Shown here: positions 51,867 through 58,986 of the stretch, piece by piece
Position numbering within the stretch: the stretch's first letter is position 1
Layout: each line of letters opens with the position of its first letter
From: an uncultured Prevotellaceae bacterium
GTDB taxonomy: Bacteria > Bacteroidota > Bacteroidia > Bacteroidales > Muribaculaceae
DNA: 64,000 nt
Reading direction: 5' to 3'
NCBI GenBank assembly: GCA_900318255.1
Contig: ONJX01000012.1
Location: forward strand, 16,184 to 80,183
Position numbers and translations under genes: made by a program
The notes under the pieces: generated by a model
Database searches by the model: none
What the model saw: the letters and a program-made list of their open reading frames with translations, nothing else
What the model was told of the DNA's origin: nothing

Positions 51867-52444
51867 AGTTCCTTGTTTTTAATTTCCATGATTCTCTTTG
51901 CCAGCAGTATGCGGGCACGATGATACTGCGAGGCCGAAGTGTTCTCGCTTATTCCAAGCATCTTTGCTATGGTGCTGTGAGGTTGTTTTTCAATGGCAAA
52001 CAGGTTGAAAATAGTGCGATATCCTACTGGCAACTCTTGCACCAGCGCCATCAAGTCTTCAATGGCCATAGTCTTGGCTTGTGCCGATAGTTCCTCATCA
52101 ACAGCCAAGTCATCTTGTTCATCAATGATATCATCGATTTGCACAAATGCGTCCGGCGACTTCTTACGCCTGAGCAGTTGCAGCGACTCATTAACCACAA
52201 TACGCCTAACCCAAGCCTGTAGCGAGCCATCGTTATGAGGTGTGAAGGCACTGATTCCAGTAAACACCTTGAGATAACTCTCCTGCAACACATCCTTCAC
52301 ATCGTCGGGGTCAACCACATAGCGCGAGCACACGGCAGTCATAGCTCCAACCGTGCGACTATACAGTTCTTGCATAGCCACTCGATTTCCTTGCATGATG
52401 TCGCGCACGAGCTGTTTCTCGTCAAAACCCGCACTATTGCCCAT
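51863..52444 (-). CDS. ECF-type RNA polymerase sigma factor
   Basis: This 193-aa sigma-70-family protein has region 2 ('LYSRTVGAMTAVCSRYVVDP', 'DDVKDVLQESYLKVF', 'LQAWVRRIVVNESLQLLRRK') and region 4 ('LPVGYRTIFNLFAIEKQPHS' and 'IAKMLGISENTSASQYHRAR', a helix-turn-helix). It should direct polymerase to envelope-stress-type promoters together with the overlapping TM/barrel gene. The ATG at 52444 was chosen because it follows a good promoter at 52481 and gives the normal ECF length; the longer frame to 52558 would begin inside the upstream gene. Confidence 0.93.
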   Translation of the reverse strand: MGNSAGFDEKQLVRDIMQGNRVAMQELYSRTVGAMTAVCSRYVVDPDDVKDVLQESYLKVFTGISAFTPHNDGSLQAWVRRIVVNESLQLLRRKKSPDAFVQIDDIIDEQDDLAVDEELSAQAKTMAIEDLMALVQELPVGYRTIFNLFAIEKQPHSTIAKMLGISENTSASQYHRARILLAKRIMEIKNKEL

Positions 52445-52480
52445 TAAATAGCCTTTTAGTGTTTGTTTTATTATAATGAG

Positions 52481-52488
52481 CAAAGTTA
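52481..52488 (-). promoter_or_regulatory. -7 box for the ECF sigma operon
   Basis: Minus-strand TAACTTTG fits TAnnTTTG, 37 nt before the ATG at 52444. Confidence 0.7.
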
Positions 52489-52499
52489 GAAATCTTGCA

Positions 52500-52934
52500 T
52501 CAATTAGAGTTCTTTTTTTGCAAAAAATAGAAAGTGTAAAATGCGTCGCCCGATTCAAGGTACACTTCTAATCGCCGTGACTCGGTCGCTTCATCAAGAG
52601 GATCAATCGTTAATATAAGCTCTCCTTTCACGCTTTGCGCCCGGCTCCAAGAGCCTTTTATATCCATGAAATTATCTGCTTCGAGTGATGTAATTAACTC
52701 TATGTCATCTTCTTTAATGCCATTGATCCAGAATGTGCCATAGTTCTTGCATACCATCTTGTAGGTTCCTCCACTCGCGGGAATTTGATACACATTGTCA
52801 ATCATTTCAAGGCCACTCTGGTTGTCCCATTGCATTCGAGGCCAGTTGCCATCAATCGTTTCTTTATCACACGAAATCATCATGCTCGCCACAGCAAGCA
52901 TCAGCATCATCAGGAAAACACTCTTTATCTTCAT
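52500..52934 (-). CDS. Small lipoprotein with BACON-like strands
   Basis: This 144-aa lipoprotein ('LAVASMMISCDKE', Cys20) has a beta-rich single domain including 'YQIPASGGTYKMVCKNYGTF', 'SVKGELILTIDP' and 'RRLEVYLESGDAFYTFYFLQ'. The G-G-T-x-x-x at the start of a strand and the closing 'I-x-Q' pattern resemble BACON domains of Bacteroidota surface lipoproteins. I cannot name a function. It lies upstream of the sigma operon on the same strand but that operon has its own promoter. Confidence 0.75.
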   Translation of the reverse strand: MKIKSVFLMMLMLAVASMMISCDKETIDGNWPRMQWDNQSGLEMIDNVYQIPASGGTYKMVCKNYGTFWINGIKEDDIELITSLEADNFMDIKGSWSRAQSVKGELILTIDPLDEATESRRLEVYLESGDAFYTFYFLQKKNSN

Positions 52935-52991
52935 ATCATTTATCTTTCGAGGTTCATTTATATAATGCCCGCCATTATGAAATATTGCATC

Positions 52992-52999
52992 AAAAATAC
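52992..52999 (-). promoter_or_regulatory. -7 box for the BACON-like lipoprotein
   Basis: Minus-strand TATTTTTG fits TAnnTTTG, 57 nt before the start; divergent from the promoter at 53030. Confidence 0.55.
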
Positions 53000-53029
53000 C
53001 ACTTTTTGCCATTTTCGTGCAAGATTCTT

Positions 53030-53037
53030 AACTTTGT
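53030..53037 (+). promoter_or_regulatory. -7 box for the 231-aa lipoprotein
   Basis: TAACTTTG fits TAnnTTTG, 35 nt before the chosen ATG at 53073 (11 nt before an upstream in-frame ATG at 53049). Confidence 0.7.
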
Positions 53038-53072
53038 GCATTTATTAGATGGACAAAACCTTTATAACGCTT

Positions 53073-53768
53073 ATGAAACAAAAATTGAACTTTATGATGC
53101 TTGCAGCGCTTGCCGTGATGATGATGGCATGCAGCAAGGACGAACCATTTGACAATTCAGCAACCCCAAACCCCGATGACCCACGCCTCGAGATTCTGGC
53201 AACTCCTGTGTGGCGCTATTATGGTGGGGCAGGTGACCATGAGATACAGAAGATAACCTACACCATGCGCGACGCATCGTGCTATTTCATCACCCCCATG
53301 ACCGAAGAACGCGATGAGGAACTCGCAAAGATGGCAGAGGAAAACGTAGGAGTTGACAACCCACTGATTATCCGCTATGGCAATGATGGATACTTGGTCT
53401 ATGCCGACCGCTCTTTCATCACATCAAGCGACTACGTGAGCGACCGTTACTTTGATGGATACTACCATGGAGATGGAGGCGACGAGCCAACTCTTGATTT
53501 CACCATCATTCTCCAAACGATAATCATCAAACCCGAAGATAGAATCGATGCCGAAGCCTTGAAAAATAAACTTCTCAAGAAATACGGAAACAAATTCAAC
53601 AAGGAAACTGCCAAGATAGAGCACAGGGGAAATTCTTACTTAATTTATTTAGACAGCAGAGTAAACACTTCGGCGCAGGTGCTTGACATCAGCAACGAAA
53701 TCTACATGCGCGACGACGTGAAATGGTCCGAACCTAACATGTTTAGCCCATGGCATTTGTGCGATTAA
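53073..53768 (+). CDS. Hypothetical lipoprotein
   Basis: This 231-aa lipoprotein ('LAVMMMACSKDEP', Cys19) has an acidic early linker. The folded part has 'TPVWRYYGGAGDHEIQKITY', then 'VGVDNPLIIRYGNDGYLVYA', and in the second half 'TAKIEHRGNSYLIYLDSRVN' with a final 'DDVKWSEPNMFSPWH'. It is not recognised as a known family. The last ~70 residues (helix-strand-strand-helix) look like a small ferredoxin-like fold. The ATG at 53073 gives a compact lipoprotein signal; the ATG at 53049 would add eight residues. Confidence 0.75.
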   Translation: MKQKLNFMMLAALAVMMMACSKDEPFDNSATPNPDDPRLEILATPVWRYYGGAGDHEIQKITYTMRDASCYFITPMTEERDEELAKMAEENVGVDNPLIIRYGNDGYLVYADRSFITSSDYVSDRYFDGYYHGDGGDEPTLDFTIILQTIIIKPEDRIDAEALKNKLLKKYGNKFNKETAKIEHRGNSYLIYLDSRVNTSAQVLDISNEIYMRDDVKWSEPNMFSPWHLCD

Positions 53769-53814
53769 ATCTATTTCGTGACATCGTGGGTTTAATGAGG
53801 AAGAATGAGGAATA

Positions 53815-53848
53815 TTTAGCCGTGCTCGTCAACAGCGACACGGCTAAA
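53815..53848 (+). terminator. Terminator after the 231-aa lipoprotein
   Basis: Perfect 10-bp stem TTTAGCCGTG/CACGGCTAAA with a 14-nt loop, then A/T-rich DNA and a T-run near 53863-53870. Confidence 0.7.
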
Positions 53849-54015
53849 TTATTCACTTTACCGTTTTTTAAAAAACAAAAAGAGAGCACATGGGTATTGG
53901 TTCTGAAAAAAAGTTTTATCTTTGTGGAATAGAAAAAGAAATATCAAAAGATTTTGATAATGCTCTGGACAAGAATAATTTCTCCCAAAGCCACTTGTGA
54001 TAATGAAAATTGTAG

Positions 54016-54023
54016 TACCTTTG
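54016..54023 (+). promoter_or_regulatory. -7 box very close to the DUF1016 start codon
   Basis: TACCTTTG fits TAnnTTTG and ends 4 nt before the ATG at 54028. Transcription would begin at or next to the start codon, predicting a leaderless or near-leaderless mRNA. A second match (TATCTTTG, 53919-53926) could give a ~95-nt leader instead. Confidence 0.55.
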
Positions 54024-54027
54024 TATT

Positions 54028-55113
54028 ATGGAAGACAAAAAAAATACTATAAAGGCACAAAATAACCAAGTGTTACCCACACAATTAGTTGATGATGTCA
54101 AGCTGATTGTGGAGCGCGGTTTGCGTGATGCCTACCGCAGTGTCAACTCCATTTCCATTTTGACTTTTTGGAATGTGGGGAAACGCATAGTGGAAGAAGA
54201 ACAACATGGAGAGAATCGTGCTGAATATGGGAAGCAAGTGCTCAAAAGCTTGGCAGAAGTACTTGTGCCGTTGTTCGGTTCTTCTTATAATGAACGCAAT
54301 TTGTATAGTATGCGTCAGTTCTTCTTGTGTTTCAGGGACTTGGAGATTTTGAACACGCGTGTTCAAAATCTTTCATGGTCACATTATCGTATGTTGCTTC
54401 GCGTCCCTGACGAGAATGCCCGTTACTGGTATTTACGTGAAGCATCGCAGGAGATGTGGAGCGTGCGCACTCTGAGCCGAAACATCGGTTCGCAATACTA
54501 CTACCGCCTGCTGCAATCACCCAAGAAAGACAAGGTGATTGCCGAAATGCGAGAATTAACACAGCCATTGCAACAAGGCAAAGATGAAATCGTCAAGAAT
54601 CCTGTTGTTGCCGAGTTTCTTGGGCTGGAGAACACCGATTATAGTGAGAGCGAGCTAGAACAGGCAATCATTGACCATCTCCAGAAGTTCATTATGGAAA
54701 TGGGGCGCGGTTTTGCCTTAGTCGGTCGCCAAAAACGTATTGCAACCGAAACTGCCAATTATTACATTGACCTTGTCTTCTACAATTACGACTTGCAATG
54801 TTTCTTTTTGATAGATCTTAAAACCACCACCATAACCCATCAAGATGTTGGGCAGATGGATATGTACGTTAGAATGTTTGACGACTTGAACAGTAAAAGA
54901 ATCCATAACCCTACAATCGGCATCATTCTTTGTGCCGAGACAGATAAAGATATAGCCAAATACTCAATCCTGAGCGACAACAAAAGGTTGATTGCAGCAA
55001 AATATCTCACTTACATGCCTTCGGAGGAGGCACTAAGGCGTGAGATTGAGCAGCAAAAAGAAATTTTCTATCTGCAACATGGCAAATCTAACAATGAGAA
55101 TGACGACCAATAA
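54028..55113 (+). CDS. DUF1016/YhcG-type PDDEXK nuclease
   Basis: This 361-aa protein has an N-terminal helical DUF1016 domain (~20-170, 'ISILTFWNVGKRIVEEEQ', 'LVPLFGSSYNERNLYSMRQF', 'LSWSHYRMLLRVPDENARYW') and a C-terminal PDDEXK nuclease domain (~185-345). Catalytic residues are visible in 'NYYIDLVFYNYDLQCFFLID' then L-K (the D...D-x-K core) with 'GQMDMYVRMFDD'. YhcG-type proteins are found in mobile and defence islands, often near restriction-modification genes; none is present here. Its DNA is more A/T-rich than the neighbours. Biological role unknown. Confidence 0.93.
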   Translation: MEDKKNTIKAQNNQVLPTQLVDDVKLIVERGLRDAYRSVNSISILTFWNVGKRIVEEEQHGENRAEYGKQVLKSLAEVLVPLFGSSYNERNLYSMRQFFLCFRDLEILNTRVQNLSWSHYRMLLRVPDENARYWYLREASQEMWSVRTLSRNIGSQYYYRLLQSPKKDKVIAEMRELTQPLQQGKDEIVKNPVVAEFLGLENTDYSESELEQAIIDHLQKFIMEMGRGFALVGRQKRIATETANYYIDLVFYNYDLQCFFLIDLKTTTITHQDVGQMDMYVRMFDDLNSKRIHNPTIGIILCAETDKDIAKYSILSDNKRLIAAKYLTYMPSEEALRREIEQQKEIFYLQHGKSNNENDDQ

Positions 55114-55218
55114 CAAAAAGAAATCACATTGTTACTGGTCCTAAAAATATTGCATGCTATCAGTGAACACAATGAGTTAAGGATAACTTCAATGTACTAA
55201 ATCATGACCTTTTAGGCT

Positions 55219-56049
55219 ATGTGTACGCAGAATAAATACAAAGACGGCGAGTGGGAATACATTGAATATTACCCATTGGAACAATCAATAGTTCCTTGCC
55301 CTGTGAAAACACGTTATGTACGTGGCATGGCATGGTTTGACAAATTTGAATTGGCAAAATTGTTGGGATGTGAAGTACGTGACATCAGGCGCTATCTAGA
55401 TGAGTCAGAAGCAAACGGTGAATTGTCACAAGAGCACATAGCAATTTTAGAGGATAAGACACAAGGAGGGAGAAAGTTTGACATCAAGTGTTATGATGCA
55501 ACTGTCGCTTTAAACATTGCTGACTATGATACTGTTCCCGACAAACAATTTTTATTGTGGATTAAATCAAAATCAAGTCTTGACACAGAACATGAATATG
55601 AAAAGCATGTACTTAAACTGATGAAAGAGAATGATGAGATTGAAAAGAAACACACTTACAATATCTTTGACTTAATTTGGTATAACGGAGAATGGGTAGA
55701 AGAGGAAGCATATTCTGCTAATAAATTACCTCGCTCTGATGGCTATATGCGGTTCTTTGTTTTTTTGTTACCAATAATCGTTACTTCTATATACTGTGTT
55801 AAAATATCTTTGGCATTTTTATTTATACCCATTATTATTTTTGCTGCCTATTTTTTGCGCTTTATAAATAAAGAACGCAGATGGGCAATAAAAGTTCATT
55901 ATGGTCTCAATCGTTATCCTGGTAATCCTTTCTGGACTTCGGCATATAATAAGGGCATATGGAATTGGAAACAGAATGTTCTCATTTATACATGGTTCAT
56001 TTGGTCTGTTATAGTTAGTTTGCTTTTTCTGCAAAAATACGTCTTTTAA
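55219..56049 (+). CDS. RhuM-like domain fused to membrane helices
   Basis: This 276-aa protein has an N-terminal ~130 residues like Virulence_RhuM: 'MAWFDKFELAKLLGCEVRDI', then 'RRYLDESEANGEL' (wHTH-like as in RhuM, where the family reads W-L-T-Q-x-x-x-A-x-L-F), then 'FDIKCYDATVALNIADYDTV' and 'KQFLLWIKSKS' (compare the family's Y-N-L-D and F-R-x-W). Instead of stopping there, it continues into a linker and three hydrophobic helices (~180-197, ~198-214, ~252-272). RhuM proteins are usually soluble and plasmid- or island-borne. The fusion suggests a membrane-linked effector or sensor. A/T-rich; followed by a terminator; starts 105 nt after the DUF1016 gene. Confidence 0.75.
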   Translation: MCTQNKYKDGEWEYIEYYPLEQSIVPCPVKTRYVRGMAWFDKFELAKLLGCEVRDIRRYLDESEANGELSQEHIAILEDKTQGGRKFDIKCYDATVALNIADYDTVPDKQFLLWIKSKSSLDTEHEYEKHVLKLMKENDEIEKKHTYNIFDLIWYNGEWVEEEAYSANKLPRSDGYMRFFVFLLPIIVTSIYCVKISLAFLFIPIIIFAAYFLRFINKERRWAIKVHYGLNRYPGNPFWTSAYNKGIWNWKQNVLIYTWFIWSVIVSLLFLQKYVF

Positions 56050-56057
56050 GTATAGAA

Positions 56058-56107
56058 GCGGTTACCGTACATTTGCAGTACGATAACCGCCTATATTGAT
56101 TTTTTTA
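56058..56107 (+). terminator. Terminator after the RhuM-like gene
   Basis: Stem GCGGTTACCGTAC (56058-56070) with GTACGATAACCGC (56078-56090), one mismatch/bulge, then TATTGATTTTTTT. Confidence 0.85.
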
Positions 56108-56108
56108 T

Positions 56109-56116
56109 TATCTTTG
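56109..56116 (+). promoter_or_regulatory. -7 box for the tannase-like gene
   Basis: TATCTTTG fits TAnnTTTG, 69 nt before the ATG at 56186. Confidence 0.65.
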
Positions 56117-56185
56117 TCACTGAAAATCATCTTAAACGATTAATTTATAGGCAACAGGAATATTATAAAACCAAATACAGCAATT

Positions 56186-57772
56186 ATGAGAAAGAGTATT
56201 TTTATTGTTCTGGCATTGGCATGTTTTGCTTGCGCTTGGAGCAAAACTGCTGAGAGGAAACTGCAATTCGACCCCGCCAAGGGCGAGCCACGCACCATGA
56301 CGATGCTTGATGGAAGCACGGTAAACTACGTGGCATACGAGAGGCTCTACTATGTGACCAACGTGGAGGACTCGATGTATCAGTATCTTAATATGTATGT
56401 GCCCGAGACGGCGGGAAGTAAGTCGCCAATACTGCTGCGCACCTACGTGGGCGGGTACATGGCATCTCGGGCTGGTATTCCTCAGGTAGGCGACGCTAGC
56501 GGGCGAGCCCTCAAGGAAGGCATGGTGGTTGTGATTCCTGGCACTCGTGGCCGCAACTCGAGCGTGATTGTTCCTAAGAACGATAAGAAGGCGGGATTGA
56601 AGAAAGGCGACAAGGTTTTCACTGGTCGTGCTCCCAATGCTATTCTTGACCTTAAGGCCGCCATTCGCTATATTCGCTATTTTGACGACGAGATTCCTGG
56701 CGATGCCGAGAGGATTATCACCGACGGCACCAGTGCTGGTGGAGCGATGTCGTCGCTGATGGGTGCCACAGGCAATCATCCCGACTATGAGCCATTGCTG
56801 CAGGCGATGGGCGCAGCACCAGCGCGCGACGACGTGTTTGCCTCGGTGTGCTACTGTCCAATTATCGACCTTGACCATGCCGACATGGCATATGAATGGC
56901 TGTATAACGGCACCGATAGCCGCCAGAATGGCGACCTCGATGTTCTTGCCGTGAGCGACGAACTAAAAGCGCAATTCCCAGCCTATATCGAAAGCTTGAA
57001 TCTCCGCACCACTGACGGAACGCCGCTCACTGCCGACAATTACCTTGACTATATCAAAAAGGAACTCATCCGCTCGGCTCAGATTGCCAAGAATGCCGGA
57101 GCCGAAATTCCTGACAGCCTAGGCTTCACTTTCAGTGAAGAGGCAGGTTTTGGCGCTCCTCCCATCAATGGAGGCGTGGATTCACCTGCCGGCAAAGCTC
57201 CAATAGGCGGCCAGCGACGAGCAATGGCGCCTCCTGCGGGTGGCAGAAAGCAAGTGGGCGACTATATTCTTGACCTTGACATGGCAAAATATCTTAACTA
57301 TGTGGTATCAACACAAGCGCTCAAGACTGCGCCTGCCTTCGACACTCAAGGCGTGGCAGGACAAAGGGGCTCGGGCGAGAATGAGGAGTTTGGCGACTGG
57401 ACTGGCAGCAGCGTCAATTTCACCGACTATGGCGCGATGAAAGCAGGCACAACGCTCACTCCCGACATCAAGCGCAACGTGAGGATGATGAACCCCATGA
57501 ACTACATAGGTGACGAAAATAGCAGTGTGGCACAATACTGGTACATACGCCACGGCTCACGTGACCGCGACACCTCATTCCCCGTGCCCATCAACTTGGC
57601 GCTCAAACTTGAGAATGCTGGCAAGAGCGTGGACTTCCTGCTGGCATGGAACCGACCTCACAGCGGCGACTATGCTCTCGACGAGATGTTCAAGTGGATA
57701 AAGGACTGCCTGTTAATGCAAGCTCTTAAAGAGTATGAAGGATCTAAAAAAGCTTTGATTGAGAAATATTAA
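56186..57772 (+). CDS. Secreted tannase-like (subtype B) alpha/beta-hydrolase
   Basis: This 528-aa secreted esterase has a signal peptide ('LALACFACAWSKT'). The hydrolase core matches subtype B tannases: 'ILLRTYVGGYMASRAG', 'VVVIPGTRGRNSS', 'ILDLKAAIRYIRYFDDEIPG', the nucleophile elbow G-T-S-A-G-G-A-M-S (~186-194), 'DVFASVCYCPIIDLDHADMA', and late 'WYIRHGSRDRDTSFPVPINL' (Asp) and 'WNRPHSGDY' (His). The substrate is likely a galloyl or feruloyl-type ester from plant phenolics. It has its own promoter and stands alone. Confidence 0.88.
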   Translation: MRKSIFIVLALACFACAWSKTAERKLQFDPAKGEPRTMTMLDGSTVNYVAYERLYYVTNVEDSMYQYLNMYVPETAGSKSPILLRTYVGGYMASRAGIPQVGDASGRALKEGMVVVIPGTRGRNSSVIVPKNDKKAGLKKGDKVFTGRAPNAILDLKAAIRYIRYFDDEIPGDAERIITDGTSAGGAMSSLMGATGNHPDYEPLLQAMGAAPARDDVFASVCYCPIIDLDHADMAYEWLYNGTDSRQNGDLDVLAVSDELKAQFPAYIESLNLRTTDGTPLTADNYLDYIKKELIRSAQIAKNAGAEIPDSLGFTFSEEAGFGAPPINGGVDSPAGKAPIGGQRRAMAPPAGGRKQVGDYILDLDMAKYLNYVVSTQALKTAPAFDTQGVAGQRGSGENEEFGDWTGSSVNFTDYGAMKAGTTLTPDIKRNVRMMNPMNYIGDENSSVAQYWYIRHGSRDRDTSFPVPINLALKLENAGKSVDFLLAWNRPHSGDYALDEMFKWIKDCLLMQALKEYEGSKKALIEKY

Positions 57773-57869
57773 AAACATGGGCAAGAACAGATTTTTCAAA
57801 AAAACTGATTCTTGCCTATAATCTTTCTCATTTTCCTTAACACATATTGTCATTTACAATTATTATGCT

Positions 57870-57877
57870 TAATTTTG
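57870..57877 (+). promoter_or_regulatory. -7 box for the lipoprotein/TPR pair
   Basis: TAATTTTG fits TAnnTTTG, 71 nt before the ATG at 57949. Confidence 0.65.
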
Positions 57878-57948
57878 CAGTTTGTGAAGCATGTCATTAG
57901 CACATTGACAATGCATTGCATTTTTATTTACTCAAACTTGAAAGTTAC

Positions 57949-58986
57949 ATGACAAATCGAGGTTTTATAAACCTGATGCTAACAATGCTGATAGTGGTTG
58001 TTGTCTGTGGCTGCAAAGAGCGCAAGGCCATCGACAACCCCAAGCCTGCGGTATATTACTGGCGCACGACGTTCGGCCTCAACGACGTGGAGCGACAATT
58101 CCTGCACGACTATAAGGTGGGAAAGATGTATGTGCGCTACTTTGATGTGGTGGTCGATAGCAAGTCACATGAGCTCAGGCCTAATGCCACTATCACCTTT
58201 AACGACTCGGTGCCTGCGGGCATAGAGGTGATACCCACCATCTTTATCGTGAACGAGTGCGTAAATCACAACATCGACACCATAGCGCAGCTGCTAGTAG
58301 ATCGCGTGTTACAGATGAATGAGACTCACGACATAGCCGGGGTGAAGGAGCTCCAAATCGACTGCGACTGGACTGCCAAGACGCAAGATGCCTACTTTGC
58401 CTTCCTCGAGCACGTGCGCCAGCTGCTGGCAGAGAAAGGCATGAGACTGAGCGCCACCATCAGGCTGCATCAGCTATCGATGAAGGCGCCACCAGTAGAT
58501 TACGGCGTTCTGATGATGTATAATACTGGCGACCTGAAAAACAGCAAGCAGCGCAACCCCATCCTCGACAAGCGCGATGTGGAGCCCTACCTCAAGTATC
58601 TTGCCGATTATAGCCTGCCGCTGTGCGCCGCCTACCCCAACTTCGGGTGGCAGCTACTCTTCACTGGCGACAAGTTCCGCGACATCCTCTACAGCGAGGA
58701 CCTGAGCGACACCACGCTCTATCAGCCAGTTGGCAACGGAAAATATGTGGTAGTGAGCAGCATCGACCTGCCCAATTACCTGAGCAGCAATAGCACCTAC
58801 ACCTATTTAAATGCCGGCGACACGGTGATGGTGGTTAAACCTGATGCCTCAACGTTAGTCCAAGTGCATGATGCCTTGAGCCACGAGCGACCAGGCATCA
58901 ACGACCAAGTGATAATTTATCATTTAAATAATAGCAGTATAAACAACTACAAACCTGGCGATTATGAAAAAATATTTAATCCTTAG
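57949..58986 (+). CDS. Lipoprotein with glycoside-hydrolase-like TIM barrel
   Basis: This 345-aa lipoprotein ('LIVVVVCGCKERK', Cys22) carries a TIM-barrel-like domain: 'AVYYWRTTFGLNDVERQFLH' at the start, 'KMYVRYFDVVVD', 'GIEVIPTIFIVNECV', 'VKELQIDCDWTAKTQDAYFA' (a strand ending D-C-D-W, likely active-site acidic residues), 'RLSATIRLHQL', 'YGVLMMYNTGDL' and 'LCAAYPNFGWQLLFTGDKF'. The pattern resembles uncharacterised GH18- or GH-like Bacteroidota proteins (D-x-D in strand 4), but I do not assign a family. It overlaps the next gene by 23 nt, and the two are likely partners. Confidence 0.75.
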   Translation: MTNRGFINLMLTMLIVVVVCGCKERKAIDNPKPAVYYWRTTFGLNDVERQFLHDYKVGKMYVRYFDVVVDSKSHELRPNATITFNDSVPAGIEVIPTIFIVNECVNHNIDTIAQLLVDRVLQMNETHDIAGVKELQIDCDWTAKTQDAYFAFLEHVRQLLAEKGMRLSATIRLHQLSMKAPPVDYGVLMMYNTGDLKNSKQRNPILDKRDVEPYLKYLADYSLPLCAAYPNFGWQLLFTGDKFRDILYSEDLSDTTLYQPVGNGKYVVVSSIDLPNYLSSNSTYTYLNAGDTVMVVKPDASTLVQVHDALSHERPGINDQVIIYHLNNSSINNYKPGDYEKIFNP

